In this document: one piece after another, positions 18,049-25,887 of the stretch
Numbering within the stretch: the first letter of the stretch is position 1
How the letters are laid out: every line of letters starts with the position of its first letter
Assembly: GCF_007559435.1 (NCBI RefSeq)
Contig: NZ_VMBP01000001.1
Coordinates: forward strand, 931,406-995,405
Direction of reading: 5' to 3'
From: Ancylobacter moscoviensis
GTDB taxonomy: Bacteria; Pseudomonadota; Alphaproteobacteria; Rhizobiales; Xanthobacteraceae
DNA: 64,000 bases
Translations under genes and position numbers: made by a program
Notes under the pieces: model-generated
What the model saw: only the letters and a program-made list of their open reading frames with translations
Databases searched by the model: none
What the model was told of the DNA's origin: nothing

Positions 18049-18822
18049 TCACTTCTCGACGAAGGCTTTCTCGATCACGAAGTCGCCCGGCTCCGTGGTC
18101 GAGCCCTCCTCGAAGCCGCGATCCTTGAGGATGACGCGCATGTCGTCGAGCAGCTGCGGGCTGCCGCACAGCATGACGCGGTCGTCTTCCTTGTCGAGCG
18201 GCGGCAGGCCGAGTTCCTCGAACAGCTTGCCCGAGGTGATCAGGTCGGTGATGCGGCCCTGGTTGCGGTAGGGCTCGCGTGTCACCGTGGGGTAGTAGAT
18301 CAGCTTCTCCCGCACCAGCTCGCCGAAATACTCGTTCTCCGGCAGTTCGCGGGTGATGAAGTCCTGATAGGCGAGCTCCGCCACGGTGCGCACGCCATGG
18401 ACGAGGATGACCTTCTCGTAGGTCTCGTAGGTCTCCGGGTCCTTGATGAGGCTCATGAAGGGCGCGAGGCCCGTGCCGGTGGAGAGCAGGTAGAGCCGGC
18501 GGCCGGGCACCAGATAGTCGACCAGCAGCGTCCCGGTCGGCTTGCGGCCGACGATCACCTCGTCGCCGACCTTGAGGTGCTGCAGGCGCGAGGTGAGCGG
18601 GCCATTCTGGACCTTGATGGAGAAGAACTCCAGCGTCTCCTCGTAATTGGCGCTGGCGATCGAATAGGCGCGCAACAGCGGCTTGCCGTCGACGGGGAGG
18701 CCGATCATCACGAACTGTCCGTTCTTGAAGCGCAGAGCCGGATCGCGCGTCGTGGTGAAGGTGAACAGGTTGTCCGTCCAGTGGTGCACGGACAAAACGC
18801 GCTCGTGATGCAGGTTGCTCAT
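18049..18822 (-). CDS. fpr: Ferredoxin--NADP reductase
   Basis: 257 residues, the bacterial subclass without long N-terminal extension. FAD binding is shown by 'RAYSIASANYEE', the NADP pyrophosphate loop by 'LLSTGTGLAPFMSLI' and the nicotinamide side by 'VMLCGSPQLLDDMR'; it ends in the short bacterial-type tail 'FVEK'. It transfers electrons between NADPH and ferredoxin or flavodoxin and is often induced by oxidative stress. Upstream, at 18844-18862, is a dyad that would lie in the leader or promoter. Confidence 0.93.
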   Translation of the reverse strand: MSNLHHERVLSVHHWTDNLFTFTTTRDPALRFKNGQFVMIGLPVDGKPLLRAYSIASANYEETLEFFSIKVQNGPLTSRLQHLKVGDEVIVGRKPTGTLLVDYLVPGRRLYLLSTGTGLAPFMSLIKDPETYETYEKVILVHGVRTVAELAYQDFITRELPENEYFGELVREKLIYYPTVTREPYRNQGRITDLITSGKLFEELGLPPLDKEDDRVMLCGSPQLLDDMRVILKDRGFEEGSTTEPGDFVIEKAFVEK

Positions 18823-18843
18823 TTACAAACCGTCTAAGTGAAA

Positions 18844-18862
18844 ACTTCCGCAACCCGGAAGT
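18844..18862 (-). promoter_or_regulatory. Inverted repeat upstream of fpr
   Basis: ACTTCCG at 18844-18850 and CGGAAGT at 18856-18862 form a perfect 7-bp dyad around CAACC, 21 bp before the fpr start on the minus strand. It could be an mRNA hairpin in the 5' leader or a protein-binding site; it does not match the SoxR or OxyR motifs I know. Confidence 0.4.
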
Positions 18863-18979
18863 CCGTTGTGATTATCTGGATCGGGTTTACTGCGCAACCG
18901 CGCCGCTGTCGAGGCGCCGGGCACTCGAAATTCCCGCGCCACCGCGGCAGGATAGCGCGCCACGGCAGGAAAGTGCCTC

Positions 18980-19405
18980 ATGTTCAGCCACATCATACTC
19001 GGCGCCCGCGATCTGGCGCGGCTCACCGCCTTCTACGACGCCGTGCTGGCGCCCCTCGGCCTCCTCCGGGTCGATGCGGAGGATGACGGCGGCCCGCCCG
19101 GTTCCATGTGGGTCATGCCGGGGGGCGCCTGGCCGCAGTTCTACGTGCAGCTGCCCTTCAACGGGCTGCCGGCCACCTGGGGCAACGGCACGCAGGTCAG
19201 CTTCGCCGCCCCCTCGCCGGCGGCGGTGGACGCGGCCTGGCGCGCGCTCGTGGAGCATGGCGGCACCGACGAGGGGGCACCGGGCCTCAGGCCCAACTAT
19301 GCCGCCGACTATTACGGCGCTTACGGCCGCGACCCCGAGGGCAACAAGCTCTGCTTCGTGCATCTGGCGGAGCTGGAGAACCTGACCGTCCGCGCCGGCG
19401 GCTGA
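18980..19405 (+). CDS. VOC family (glyoxalase/bleomycin-resistance fold) protein
   Basis: 141 residues. It begins 'MFSHIILGARDLARLTAFYDAVLAPLG', the typical opening strand-helix of a VOC module, and ends with 'YGRDPEGNKLCFVHL', where the second metal-side residue usually lies. VOC proteins are metal-dependent lyases, dioxygenases or resistance proteins; this one is not assignable further. It is convergent with the GGDEF gene, with 6 bp between the stops. Confidence 0.82.
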   Translation: MFSHIILGARDLARLTAFYDAVLAPLGLLRVDAEDDGGPPGSMWVMPGGAWPQFYVQLPFNGLPATWGNGTQVSFAAPSPAAVDAAWRALVEHGGTDEGAPGLRPNYAADYYGAYGRDPEGNKLCFVHLAELENLTVRAGG

Positions 19406-19411
19406 GACGGC

Positions 19412-20911
19412 TCAGCGCCCGGCGGAGGCCGCCCGGCGGAGGTCGCTGTTGCGCTTGGCCTCGTACATCATCGCATCCGCGCGCTTCACCACCCCTTCCA
19501 GCCGCTCGCCGGGCGTGCTGGTCGCCATGCCGATCGAGAGGCTGAGCGTCGAGGCGGAATAGAACTGGTTGTTGAGGGTCACCAGTTCCTCGATGCCTTG
19601 CATCACCGCGAGCCCGCCATCCTCGTCGACGCCGGGAAGCAGCACGGCGAACTCGTCGCCGCCGATGCGGGCGGCACAGTTCGGATGGTCGATCGCCTTC
19701 GCCAGCACCTCGCCGGCCCGGCGCAGCAGCGTGTCGCCGGCGGCGTGGCCGAGCTGGTCGTTGACCTGCTTGAGGTCGTTCAGATCGATCATGATGACCG
19801 TCACCGGGAACGGGCCCCGGCGTTCCAGCCGGTTCATCTCGTCCACGTAGAAGGAGCGGTTGTAGAGCTTGGTGAGCACGTCGTGCTTGCCGAGATATTC
19901 GAGATAGGCCTCGGCCTTCTTGCGCGCGGTGATGTCGGTCAGCGCCACCTGCACCAGCGACCAGTCGTGCTCGTGGCCCGGCAGCACCGAGAACTGCAGG
20001 TGCACATGCAGCATGTCGCCGCCGAGCGTGTAGTTCACCACCTCGCGCGTGTGGAACAGCTTGCCGTTCCAGAGGTCGATGAGCTGCTCGCGGAAATGGC
20101 GTTGCATGTCCTCGCGGAAGATCCCGGCGGCGTTGAGGATCAGCTCCTTCTTGCTGGTCGCCCCGAACATCTCCAGCGTGTGCCGGTTGACGTCGATGAT
20201 GCGGATCTCGCTGATGCAGCGCTGCACGAATTCCGGGTGCACGTCGGTGAACACCCGGAAGTCCTCGATGCCGCGCAGGCGCACGTCGTCCATCAACTGC
20301 TTGATGGTGGAGAAGTCCTCGACCCACAGCGAGACCGGCGAGTGCTGGAACAGGCCCTGGGCGTATTCCTCCGCACGCGCCGCCTGCCGGCGCGCCGTCT
20401 CTCGCTCCGTCACGTCCTCGGCCGAGAGCAGCACGCGCTCCAGCGTCTCCTCATGGCCGGGCTGCACGATGCCCTTGAGCTGGATGTCGAGCCGCTGGCC
20501 GGTCAGCGTGTAATTGACGGCCTGGCTGGCGAAGCTGGTGTAGCCGTCCCAGAGCTGCGCCAGCTCCTCGATATGGGTCTTCAGCATGTCGCCACGGAAC
20601 ACCTTGTCGAGATTTCCGACGAGGTGGTCGAGGTCGTTGGCTTCGAACAGGGACAGGGTGCGCCGGTTGACCTTCAGCACCTTGATGCGACTGGAGCACT
20701 CCGCGACAAGCTCCGGCCGCCCGCGCAGATGATCGCGCAACGAGGTGACGCCGTCGGCGCGCCATTGCTCGAACAGCGCCTTCACGGCGCTGAAATCCTC
20801 CAGCCAGAGCGAGATCGGAGCCAGCTCGAACATTTCGGCGTTCTCGTCGACGACCGACGGCACGACCACCTCGTCCTGGCGCTCGGGTATGCCCGGCTTA
20901 ATCGGCTTCAT
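19412..20911 (-). CDS. Diguanylate cyclase with two tandem PAS-like sensor domains
   Basis: 499 residues. Two homologous sensor units follow each other: 'LAPISLWLEDFSAVKALF' (about residues 30-165) and 'SPVSLWVEDFSTIKQLM' (about 190-320), each containing 'xVNRxTLxxF'. A C-terminal GGDEF domain follows with an intact active site ('RIGGDEFAVLLPG'), so it should make cyclic di-GMP. The inhibitory I-site Arg appears to be Lys ('KAID') and displaced, so product inhibition may be weak. There is no transmembrane segment, so it is a cytosolic sensor. The start is the ATG at 20911; a GTG at 20923 would add four residues. Confidence 0.87.
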   Translation of the reverse strand: MKPIKPGIPERQDEVVVPSVVDENAEMFELAPISLWLEDFSAVKALFEQWRADGVTSLRDHLRGRPELVAECSSRIKVLKVNRRTLSLFEANDLDHLVGNLDKVFRGDMLKTHIEELAQLWDGYTSFASQAVNYTLTGQRLDIQLKGIVQPGHEETLERVLLSAEDVTERETARRQAARAEEYAQGLFQHSPVSLWVEDFSTIKQLMDDVRLRGIEDFRVFTDVHPEFVQRCISEIRIIDVNRHTLEMFGATSKKELILNAAGIFREDMQRHFREQLIDLWNGKLFHTREVVNYTLGGDMLHVHLQFSVLPGHEHDWSLVQVALTDITARKKAEAYLEYLGKHDVLTKLYNRSFYVDEMNRLERRGPFPVTVIMIDLNDLKQVNDQLGHAAGDTLLRRAGEVLAKAIDHPNCAARIGGDEFAVLLPGVDEDGGLAVMQGIEELVTLNNQFYSASTLSLSIGMATSTPGERLEGVVKRADAMMYEAKRNSDLRRAASAGR

Positions 20912-20923
20912 GGTGGAGTGCAC

Positions 20924-21245
20924 CGACTCTGCTCATGGATAGATACGCAGCTGCAGGAGGATAAAGGCGGCACAAGGGGCGGAAGTTGGGCAGCTTTGAC
21001 GCACCTACGGTAGAATAATGCCGTTCAATCCAATCTCCGGTATAGGTTACGGGAGATTCGCGAGGCCGGCAAACTGCACCATCGGCGTCAGATCCGGCAA
21101 TCCGCCTCGGCATGCCGGGGCATGGGGCCGCGCGGGGCCCGGACGACGGCCGACGTGGACGCGCCCAAGGCGGGGTGTATTCTCCGTAGAGCATATGCTC
21201 CTCTCTCCCGGCGCCCGCAGCGGCGCTCGCCGTTCCGGTGTGTCC
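20924..21245. other. Intergenic region between divergent GGDEF and aldehyde dehydrogenase genes
   Basis: About 320 bp with no supported gene. It should hold both promoters, but I find no convincing -35/-10 pair: TTGACG at 20996 and TAGAAT at 21011 are too close together. Small self-complementary GC-rich patches occur around 21110-21150. No clear regulator site was recognised. Confidence 0.5.
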
Positions 21246-22631
21246 ATGAGCGATATTGTCTGTATCTCCCCGATCGACGGTTCCGAACTCGTCCGCCGCC
21301 CGGCCGCTGCCGATGCGGCCGTGGCGCAGGCGGTGGCGGTGGCGCGCGCGGCCCAGCGCGAGTGGCGCAAAGTGCCCATCGCCGAGCGTTCCGCCCATGT
21401 GCTGCGCTTCCTCGACGCGATGCTGGCGATGAACCAGGAGATCGTGCCGGAGCTCGCCCAGCAGATGGGGCGTCCGGTCCGCTATGGCGGCGAGTTTCGC
21501 GGCTTCGAGGAGCGGGTGCGCTATGTCGCCGGGATGGCGGAGGACGCGCTCGCGCCAGTGGTGCCGCATGACGAGCGCGCCGGCTTCCGCCGCTACATCA
21601 AGCGCGATCCGCTCGGCCTCGTGCTGGTCGTGGCGCCGTGGAACTACCCCTATCTCACGGCGGTGAACACCATCGCGCCGGCGCTGATCGCCGGCAACGC
21701 CGTGTTGCTCAAGCATGCCGCCCAGACCATCCTCGTCGGCGAGCGCTTCCAGATGGCGATGGACCATGCCGGCCTGCCGAACGGGCTGTTCGCCAATCTC
21801 GTCCTCACCCACGACCAGACCTCGCGGCTGATCGGCTCGGGGGCGGTGGACTTCGTCAACTTCACCGGCTCGGTGGAAGGTGGACGGGCCATCGAGCGCG
21901 CGGCGGCGGGCACCTTCACTCCGCTGGGGCTGGAACTGGGCGGCAAGGATCCCGCCTATGTGCGCGCCGACGCCGATCTCGACTTCGCGGTGGAGAACCT
22001 CGTCGACGGCGCTTTCTACAATTCCGGCCAGTGCTGCTGCGGCGTCGAGCGGATCTACGTGCATGAGAGCCTCTATGACCGCTTCGTCGACGGCTTCGTG
22101 GAGCTGACCGGGCGCTATGTGCTGGGCAATCCGCTCGACGAGGCGACGACGCTCGGGCCGATGGCGCAGGGCCGCTTCGCCGATCTCATCCGCCGGCAGA
22201 CGGCGCAGGCGCTTGCCAGGGGCGCGACCGCGCATATCGACCCCGCCGCCTTCCCGGCCAATCGCGAGGGAACGCCCTACCTCGCCCCGCAGGTGCTCAC
22301 CGGCGTCGACCATTCCATGTCGGTGATGACCGAGGAGAGCTTCGGGCCGGTCGTCGGCATCATGAAGGTAAAGGACGACGCCGAGGCGCTGGCGCTGATG
22401 AACGACAGCGTCTACGGGCTGACCGCCTCGATCTGGACCGCCGATCTCGACACGGCTGAGGAACTGGGCAACGAGATCGAGACCGGCACGGTCTTCATGA
22501 ACCGTTGCGACTATCTCGATCCCGGCCTCGCCTGGACCGGCGTGAAGGATACCGGGCGCGGCGCCTCGCTCTCGCGCATCGGCTTCGAGATGCTTACGCG
22601 GCCGAAGTCCTTCCATCTGCGCTACGGCTGA
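21246..22631 (+). CDS. Aldehyde dehydrogenase family protein (succinate-semialdehyde dehydrogenase-like)
   Basis: 461 residues, an NAD(P)-dependent enzyme oxidising an aldehyde to its acid. Readable are 'VVAPWNYPYLTAVNTIAPAL' (substrate and cofactor fold), the general base in 'LGLELGGKDPAYV' and the catalytic cysteine in 'NSGQCCCGVERIYV'. The substrate is not decided by sequence; the nearest named relatives are semialdehyde dehydrogenases. The ATG at 21246 gives the usual length; an in-frame ATG at 21195 would extend it by 17 residues. Its last 38 bp overlap the 3' end of the convergent Hsp70 gene. Confidence 0.88.
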   Translation: MSDIVCISPIDGSELVRRPAAADAAVAQAVAVARAAQREWRKVPIAERSAHVLRFLDAMLAMNQEIVPELAQQMGRPVRYGGEFRGFEERVRYVAGMAEDALAPVVPHDERAGFRRYIKRDPLGLVLVVAPWNYPYLTAVNTIAPALIAGNAVLLKHAAQTILVGERFQMAMDHAGLPNGLFANLVLTHDQTSRLIGSGAVDFVNFTGSVEGGRAIERAAAGTFTPLGLELGGKDPAYVRADADLDFAVENLVDGAFYNSGQCCCGVERIYVHESLYDRFVDGFVELTGRYVLGNPLDEATTLGPMAQGRFADLIRRQTAQALARGATAHIDPAAFPANREGTPYLAPQVLTGVDHSMSVMTEESFGPVVGIMKVKDDAEALALMNDSVYGLTASIWTADLDTAEELGNEIETGTVFMNRCDYLDPGLAWTGVKDTGRGASLSRIGFEMLTRPKSFHLRYG

Positions 22632-23880
22632 GATCGCCGTAGCGGCGGGCGGCCTCGATGGCGAGGCCGGTGCCGACCGAGCCGAAGGTGTCGCCGTCCA
22701 CCACCCGCGCCTGCGGGAGCGTGGCGAGGATCGCCGCCCGCACATGGGCGAGGCGCGTCGAGCCGCCGGTGAGGAACAGCGCATCGATGTCGCCGGCCGT
22801 CAGTCCGGCCTGTTCGAGGCAGAGGGCCACGCGCGCGGCGATGCGTCCGGCGAGCACATGGGTGTGCGTCACCAGCTCCTCCGGCGTGATGCCGACCGAA
22901 AGCCCGGCCTCCAGCCAGCCGAGGGCGACATCCGCGCGCGAAACGTCGGCGAGGGCGATCTTGGCCGCCTCGGCCTCCATCGCCAGCGTGTGGCCGCGCT
23001 GCTCCTCGATCACCCGGATCAACCGCTCGACCAGTTCCGGCCTCGCGGCCTCGCGGCGGACCTCGTGCAGCTCGCGCACCGTCTTCGAGGAATAGAGCCG
23101 GTTGATGCTGGACCAGGTGGCCAGCTCGTGGAAATAGCCGCTCGGCACGTCCCGGCCGGGACGCTTCATCGGGCTGCGGAAGCCCAGCAGCGGCATCAGC
23201 GTGCCGAGGCTGAGATGACGGTCGAAATCCGTGCCGCCGATTCGTACGCCGTCATTGGCGAGGATGTCGCCAGCGCGGTCGGCGCGCGCCCGGCGTGCCG
23301 GGCCGAGGCGGACGATGGAGAAGTCCGAGGTGCCGCCGCCGATGTCGGCGATCAGTGCGATCTCCTCGCCGCGTACCTGCCGCTCGTAGTCCAGCGCGGC
23401 GGCGATGGGCTCGAACTGGGTCGAGACCGCGCGGAAGCCGATGTCGGCGGCGATGGTGCGCAGCGTTTCCTCGGCCTTGCGGTTGGCCGCCGCGTCGTCG
23501 TCGACGAAGAAGACCGGACGGCCCAGCACGACGCTGTCGAGCGCCTCGCCCGCGCTGGCCTCGGCGCGCGCCTTCACGGTGCGCAGATAGTCGGCGATGA
23601 CGTCGCGAAAGCCGATGGCGCGCCGGCCGATCTGGGTCTTTTCCTCGATCAGCGCGCTGCCGAGCACCGCCTTGAGGCTGCGCATCAGACGTCCGTCCTC
23701 GCCGCCGACATAGCGCGCCATGGCGGCGCGGCCGATGGTGAGCTGGCCCTGCCGGTCGTAGAACACGGCGCTGGGCACCGTGACCTTGCCGTCCTCCAGC
23801 GCCGCCAGTTCGGGCGCCTCGTGGCGCCAGAAGGCGAGGGTGGTGTTGGACGTACCGAAATCGAGGCCGCAGAACGCCAT
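22594..23880 (-). CDS. Hsp70 family protein, short YegD-like form
   Basis: 428 residues comprising essentially only the actin-like ATPase domain. Phosphate loops are 'GLDFGTSNTTLAF' at the N-terminus and 'ALIADIGGGTSDFSIVRLG', with the adenosine motif 'ALFLTGGSTRLAHVR'. The peptide-binding domain and lid of DnaK are missing, so it resembles E. coli YegD, a putative chaperone of unknown client. The ATG at 23880 fits the family; the long upstream extension of the frame is not coding. The gene stands alone, divergent from a tiny membrane-peptide gene. Confidence 0.88.
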   Translation of the reverse strand: MAFCGLDFGTSNTTLAFWRHEAPELAALEDGKVTVPSAVFYDRQGQLTIGRAAMARYVGGEDGRLMRSLKAVLGSALIEEKTQIGRRAIGFRDVIADYLRTVKARAEASAGEALDSVVLGRPVFFVDDDAAANRKAEETLRTIAADIGFRAVSTQFEPIAAALDYERQVRGEEIALIADIGGGTSDFSIVRLGPARRARADRAGDILANDGVRIGGTDFDRHLSLGTLMPLLGFRSPMKRPGRDVPSGYFHELATWSSINRLYSSKTVRELHEVRREAARPELVERLIRVIEEQRGHTLAMEAEAAKIALADVSRADVALGWLEAGLSVGITPEELVTHTHVLAGRIAARVALCLEQAGLTAGDIDALFLTGGSTRLAHVRAAILATLPQARVVDGDTFGSVGTGLAIEAARRYGDLSRSADGRTSAA

Positions 23881-24016
23881 GGCGAAGCTCCCACAAAAGG
23901 GCGCCTTGTTAATGGGTTCGGCCCGCCGCATCAATCCGCATCGTGGTGACGACGCTGTGTTGACGCCGCGCGCGCAAGGCGCCACAGCTGGTATCTCAGC
24001 AGGGAGGAGTGACACC

Positions 24017-24109
24017 GTGACGATGCACAACTGGACGATGAAGCATTCGATTGCCGTTGTGGTGATCACGCTGCTGGCGGTCGGCGCCTTCCTGTTCAGC
24101 TGGACCTGA
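24017..24109 (+). CDS. Predicted 30-residue single-pass membrane peptide
   Basis: A GTG start at 24017 lies seven bases after a near-perfect ribosome site (AGGGAGGAG, 24001-24009). The product is 30 residues: a polar N-terminus 'MTMHNWTMKHS' and a hydrophobic helix 'IAVVVITLLAVGAFLFSWT'. The combination of strong translation signal and clean membrane helix in an otherwise empty gap supports a real gene, but there is no homology evidence here. An ATG at 24023 is an alternative start. It sits between the Hsp70 and ExoD genes. Confidence 0.5.
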   Translation: MTMHNWTMKHSIAVVVITLLAVGAFLFSWT

Positions 24110-24168
24110 CAGGCGATGCGGCCGGCGGGTTTCTGGCCAATGTCACACTCGGCTCCTATCTGAGGGGT

Positions 24169-24189
24169 AGGGGCCCCACGCGGGCCCCT
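24169..24189 (+). terminator. Stem-loop between the small peptide gene and exoD
   Basis: AGGGGCCC at 24169-24176 pairs perfectly with GGGCCCCT at 24182-24189 around CACGC. No T-run follows, so it may be a weak terminator for the upstream peptide gene or a structure in the exoD leader. It directly abuts the possible ATG at 24191. Confidence 0.4.
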
Positions 24190-24223
24190 CATGAAGACGT
24201 CCCCGGGAGGAGTGTCGCCCGCC

Positions 24224-24886
24224 GTGCTGTCACATCCGCCGACCGACAAGAGCGCCGAGCCCGATCAGGCCGGTCCGCTGGACGACACGCTGCGGCTGTC
24301 GGAGGTGCTCACCCGCATCGCCGGGGACACGACGCGCGACCGTATCGCGGTCGGCGATCTGCTGAAGGCGATGCAGGAGCGGGCTTTCGGCCCGCTGATG
24401 CTGGTCTTCGCGCTGCCCAACGTCCTGCCGACCCCGCCCGGCACGTCCTCCGTGCTCGGGGCGCCGCTGGTGTTCCTGGCGGCGCAGCTGGCGCTGGGCC
24501 GGCGCCCCTGGCTGCCTCCGATCATCGCCCGCCGCTCGATCGCGCGGAAGGACTTCGCCGCCTTCGTCGCCAAGGCAACGCCCTGGCTCGCCAAGGCGGA
24601 GCGGCTGCTGCGCCCGCGCCTCGGCGGGCTGGCACATCCGCCGGCCGAATACGTCGTCGGGCTGATGTGCTTCGTGCTGGCGGTCGTGCTGGTGCTGCCG
24701 ATTCCGCTCGGCAACATGCTGCCCGCGCTCGCCATCTGCATCCTGGCGCTGGGCATTCTGGAGCGCGACGGGGTGTGGATCCTCGTCGGCATGGCGCTTG
24801 CCATCGCCTCGCTCGGCGTGGTGTCCGGCGTGGTGTGGGCCTTCGTGAAGGCGGGGCTGTTCCTGCTCAGGAGCCTGCTGGGCTAG
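24224..24886 (+). CDS. exoD: ExoD family exopolysaccharide synthesis protein
   Basis: About 220 residues. It matches ExoD, a membrane protein needed for normal exopolysaccharide and alkali tolerance in rhizobia, whose biochemical role is unclear. Typical segments are 'ERAFGPLMLVFALPNVLPTPPG' and the paired hydrophobic helices after 'PPAEYVVGLMCF'. I choose the GTG at 24224 because GGGAGGAG (24205-24212) precedes it by 11 bp. The ATG at 24191 adds 11 residues but has no ribosome site and is pressed against a hairpin. ChvGI, encoded in this window, controls exopolysaccharide in relatives, but no link is visible here. Confidence 0.85.
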   Translation: MLSHPPTDKSAEPDQAGPLDDTLRLSEVLTRIAGDTTRDRIAVGDLLKAMQERAFGPLMLVFALPNVLPTPPGTSSVLGAPLVFLAAQLALGRRPWLPPIIARRSIARKDFAAFVAKATPWLAKAERLLRPRLGGLAHPPAEYVVGLMCFVLAVVLVLPIPLGNMLPALAICILALGILERDGVWILVGMALAIASLGVVSGVVWAFVKAGLFLLRSLLG

Positions 24887-24904
24887 CCATGCAGGCGCGC
24901 CCGA

Positions 24905-25117
24905 TCAGGCAAGGGCGCGGGCGTTCTCCAGCGCGCGCGTGAGCATGTCGAGGCATTCCTGCGCCTGCTCCTGGCCGCTGACGTCGCCGCGCAGCCGCTG
25001 GGCGAGGTCGCGCAGGTCCCGGATGGCGACATCCACGGCGGTGAAGATGTCGATATCGTACTCGAACTCCGACTCGGGTTCGGCAACGCGCACAGGAAAC
25101 GGTATTACATTACTCAT
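24905..25117 (-). CDS. Small acidic hypothetical protein
   Basis: 70 residues, beginning 'MSNVIPFPVRVAEPESE' and continuing as a predicted helical region ('AIRDLRDLAQRLRGDVSG', 'ECLDMLTRALENARALA') able to form a coiled pair. I do not recognise a family, although short proteins starting 'MSNVIPFP' are common in Rhizobiales. The start at 25117 is the only sensible ATG; the frame's extension upstream crosses non-coding DNA. It is convergent with exoD. Confidence 0.6.
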   Translation of the reverse strand: MSNVIPFPVRVAEPESEFEYDIDIFTAVDVAIRDLRDLAQRLRGDVSGQEQAQECLDMLTRALENARALA

Positions 25118-25322
25118 ACGGCTCAGGACTCGGGTTCGGCGAATCGCCTCGGGCAATGTCCAGAACGATGCCCGGAATTGGTTAACGCGATCCTCCCGCT
25201 GCCGTCTGCGCTGCCGGTGGCGGCGTGTGCCGGGGCGCAAGGACACAAGGTCGCAAGGGCCACCCGCAAACACTCCGTTCCGGTAAAGCTTGTAGAAGGA
25301 AGGCTGCGAAAAGCGCTCTCGA

Positions 25323-25390
25323 ATTGAATGCATTCAATATACAGTCAATTTGTTATTGTATTGACATTGAATGCTTTCATTCCTACTTAT
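25323..25390 (+). promoter_or_regulatory. AT-rich promoter with a 16-bp palindromic operator and a half copy
   Basis: In the 325-bp gap between the small acidic gene (minus) and the DUF983 gene (plus), an AT-rich patch holds ATTGAATGCATTCAAT at 25323-25338, a perfect 16-bp palindrome. A second imperfect copy, ATTGAATGCTTTCATT, is at 25366-25381. A consensus -35, TTGACA, is at 25361-25366, with a weak -10 near 25384-25389, so the second copy lies between -35 and -10. The layout suggests repression by a dimeric regulator. The family (MarR, GntR or TetR) is not known. The remainder of the gap shows nothing else. Confidence 0.5.
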
Positions 25391-25443
25391 TGATTGCATC
25401 GCGCGGGCGGCTTCCGTTCTGGCGCGTGCAGGAGGTTCTCGCC

Positions 25444-25887
25444 ATGCTTGCCCGCAGCCCGTCCGATCCGGCCGCGTCCTCGTCCTATCCGAAGCTGTCG
25501 CCCTTCGAGTGCGGCATGCGGGCCTGTTGCCCGCGCTGCGGCCAGGGCAAGCTGTTCAAGGGCTTCCTGACGCTGGCGCCGCGCTGCGAGGTGTGCGGCC
25601 TCGATTATTCCTTCGCCGATCCGGCCGATGGTCCAGCCTTCTTCGTCATCTGCTTCGGATGCGTGCCGTCGGTGATATTCGGCCTCTGGATCGAGGTCGC
25701 CTTCCAGGCGCCCTACTGGGTGCACCTCGTCACCACGCTGCCGGTGATGCTGCTCACCTGCGTGCCGCCATTGCGGCCGCTCAAGGGGTGGCTGGTCGCG
25801 AGCCAGTATTACCACAAGGCGGAGGAGGGACGGCTCGTCACCTCCAGCGATCCGGCGCCCGCGCCGGGCTCACCCCCGCAGGGCTGA
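25444..25887 (+). CDS. DUF983 family membrane protein with zinc ribbon
   Basis: 147 residues. A zinc-ribbon-like N-terminus with two CxxC pairs ('CPRCGQG' and 'CEVCGLDYSF') is followed by two hydrophobic helices separated by a short loop ('FFVICFGCVPSVIFGLWIEV', 'LVTTLPVMLLTCVPPL') and the tail 'GWLVASQYYHKAEEG'. This is the DUF983 pattern; the function is unknown, though some relatives lie near cytochrome oxidase genes. The ATG at 25444 follows AGGAGG. Its 3' end overlaps the convergent deacetylase gene by 18 bp. The upstream palindromes probably control it. Confidence 0.85.
   Translation: MLARSPSDPAASSSYPKLSPFECGMRACCPRCGQGKLFKGFLTLAPRCEVCGLDYSFADPADGPAFFVICFGCVPSVIFGLWIEVAFQAPYWVHLVTTLPVMLLTCVPPLRPLKGWLVASQYYHKAEEGRLVTSSDPAPAPGSPPQG

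Noticed and set aside
20996..21016. Possible promoter TTGACG / TAGAAT upstream of the aldehyde dehydrogenase
   Set aside because: The spacing is only 9 bp, too short for sigma70.
25179..25188. GGTTAACGCG near the small acidic gene as a CtrA half site
   Set aside because: It is a single half site with a mismatch in the TTAACCAT extension and no partner.
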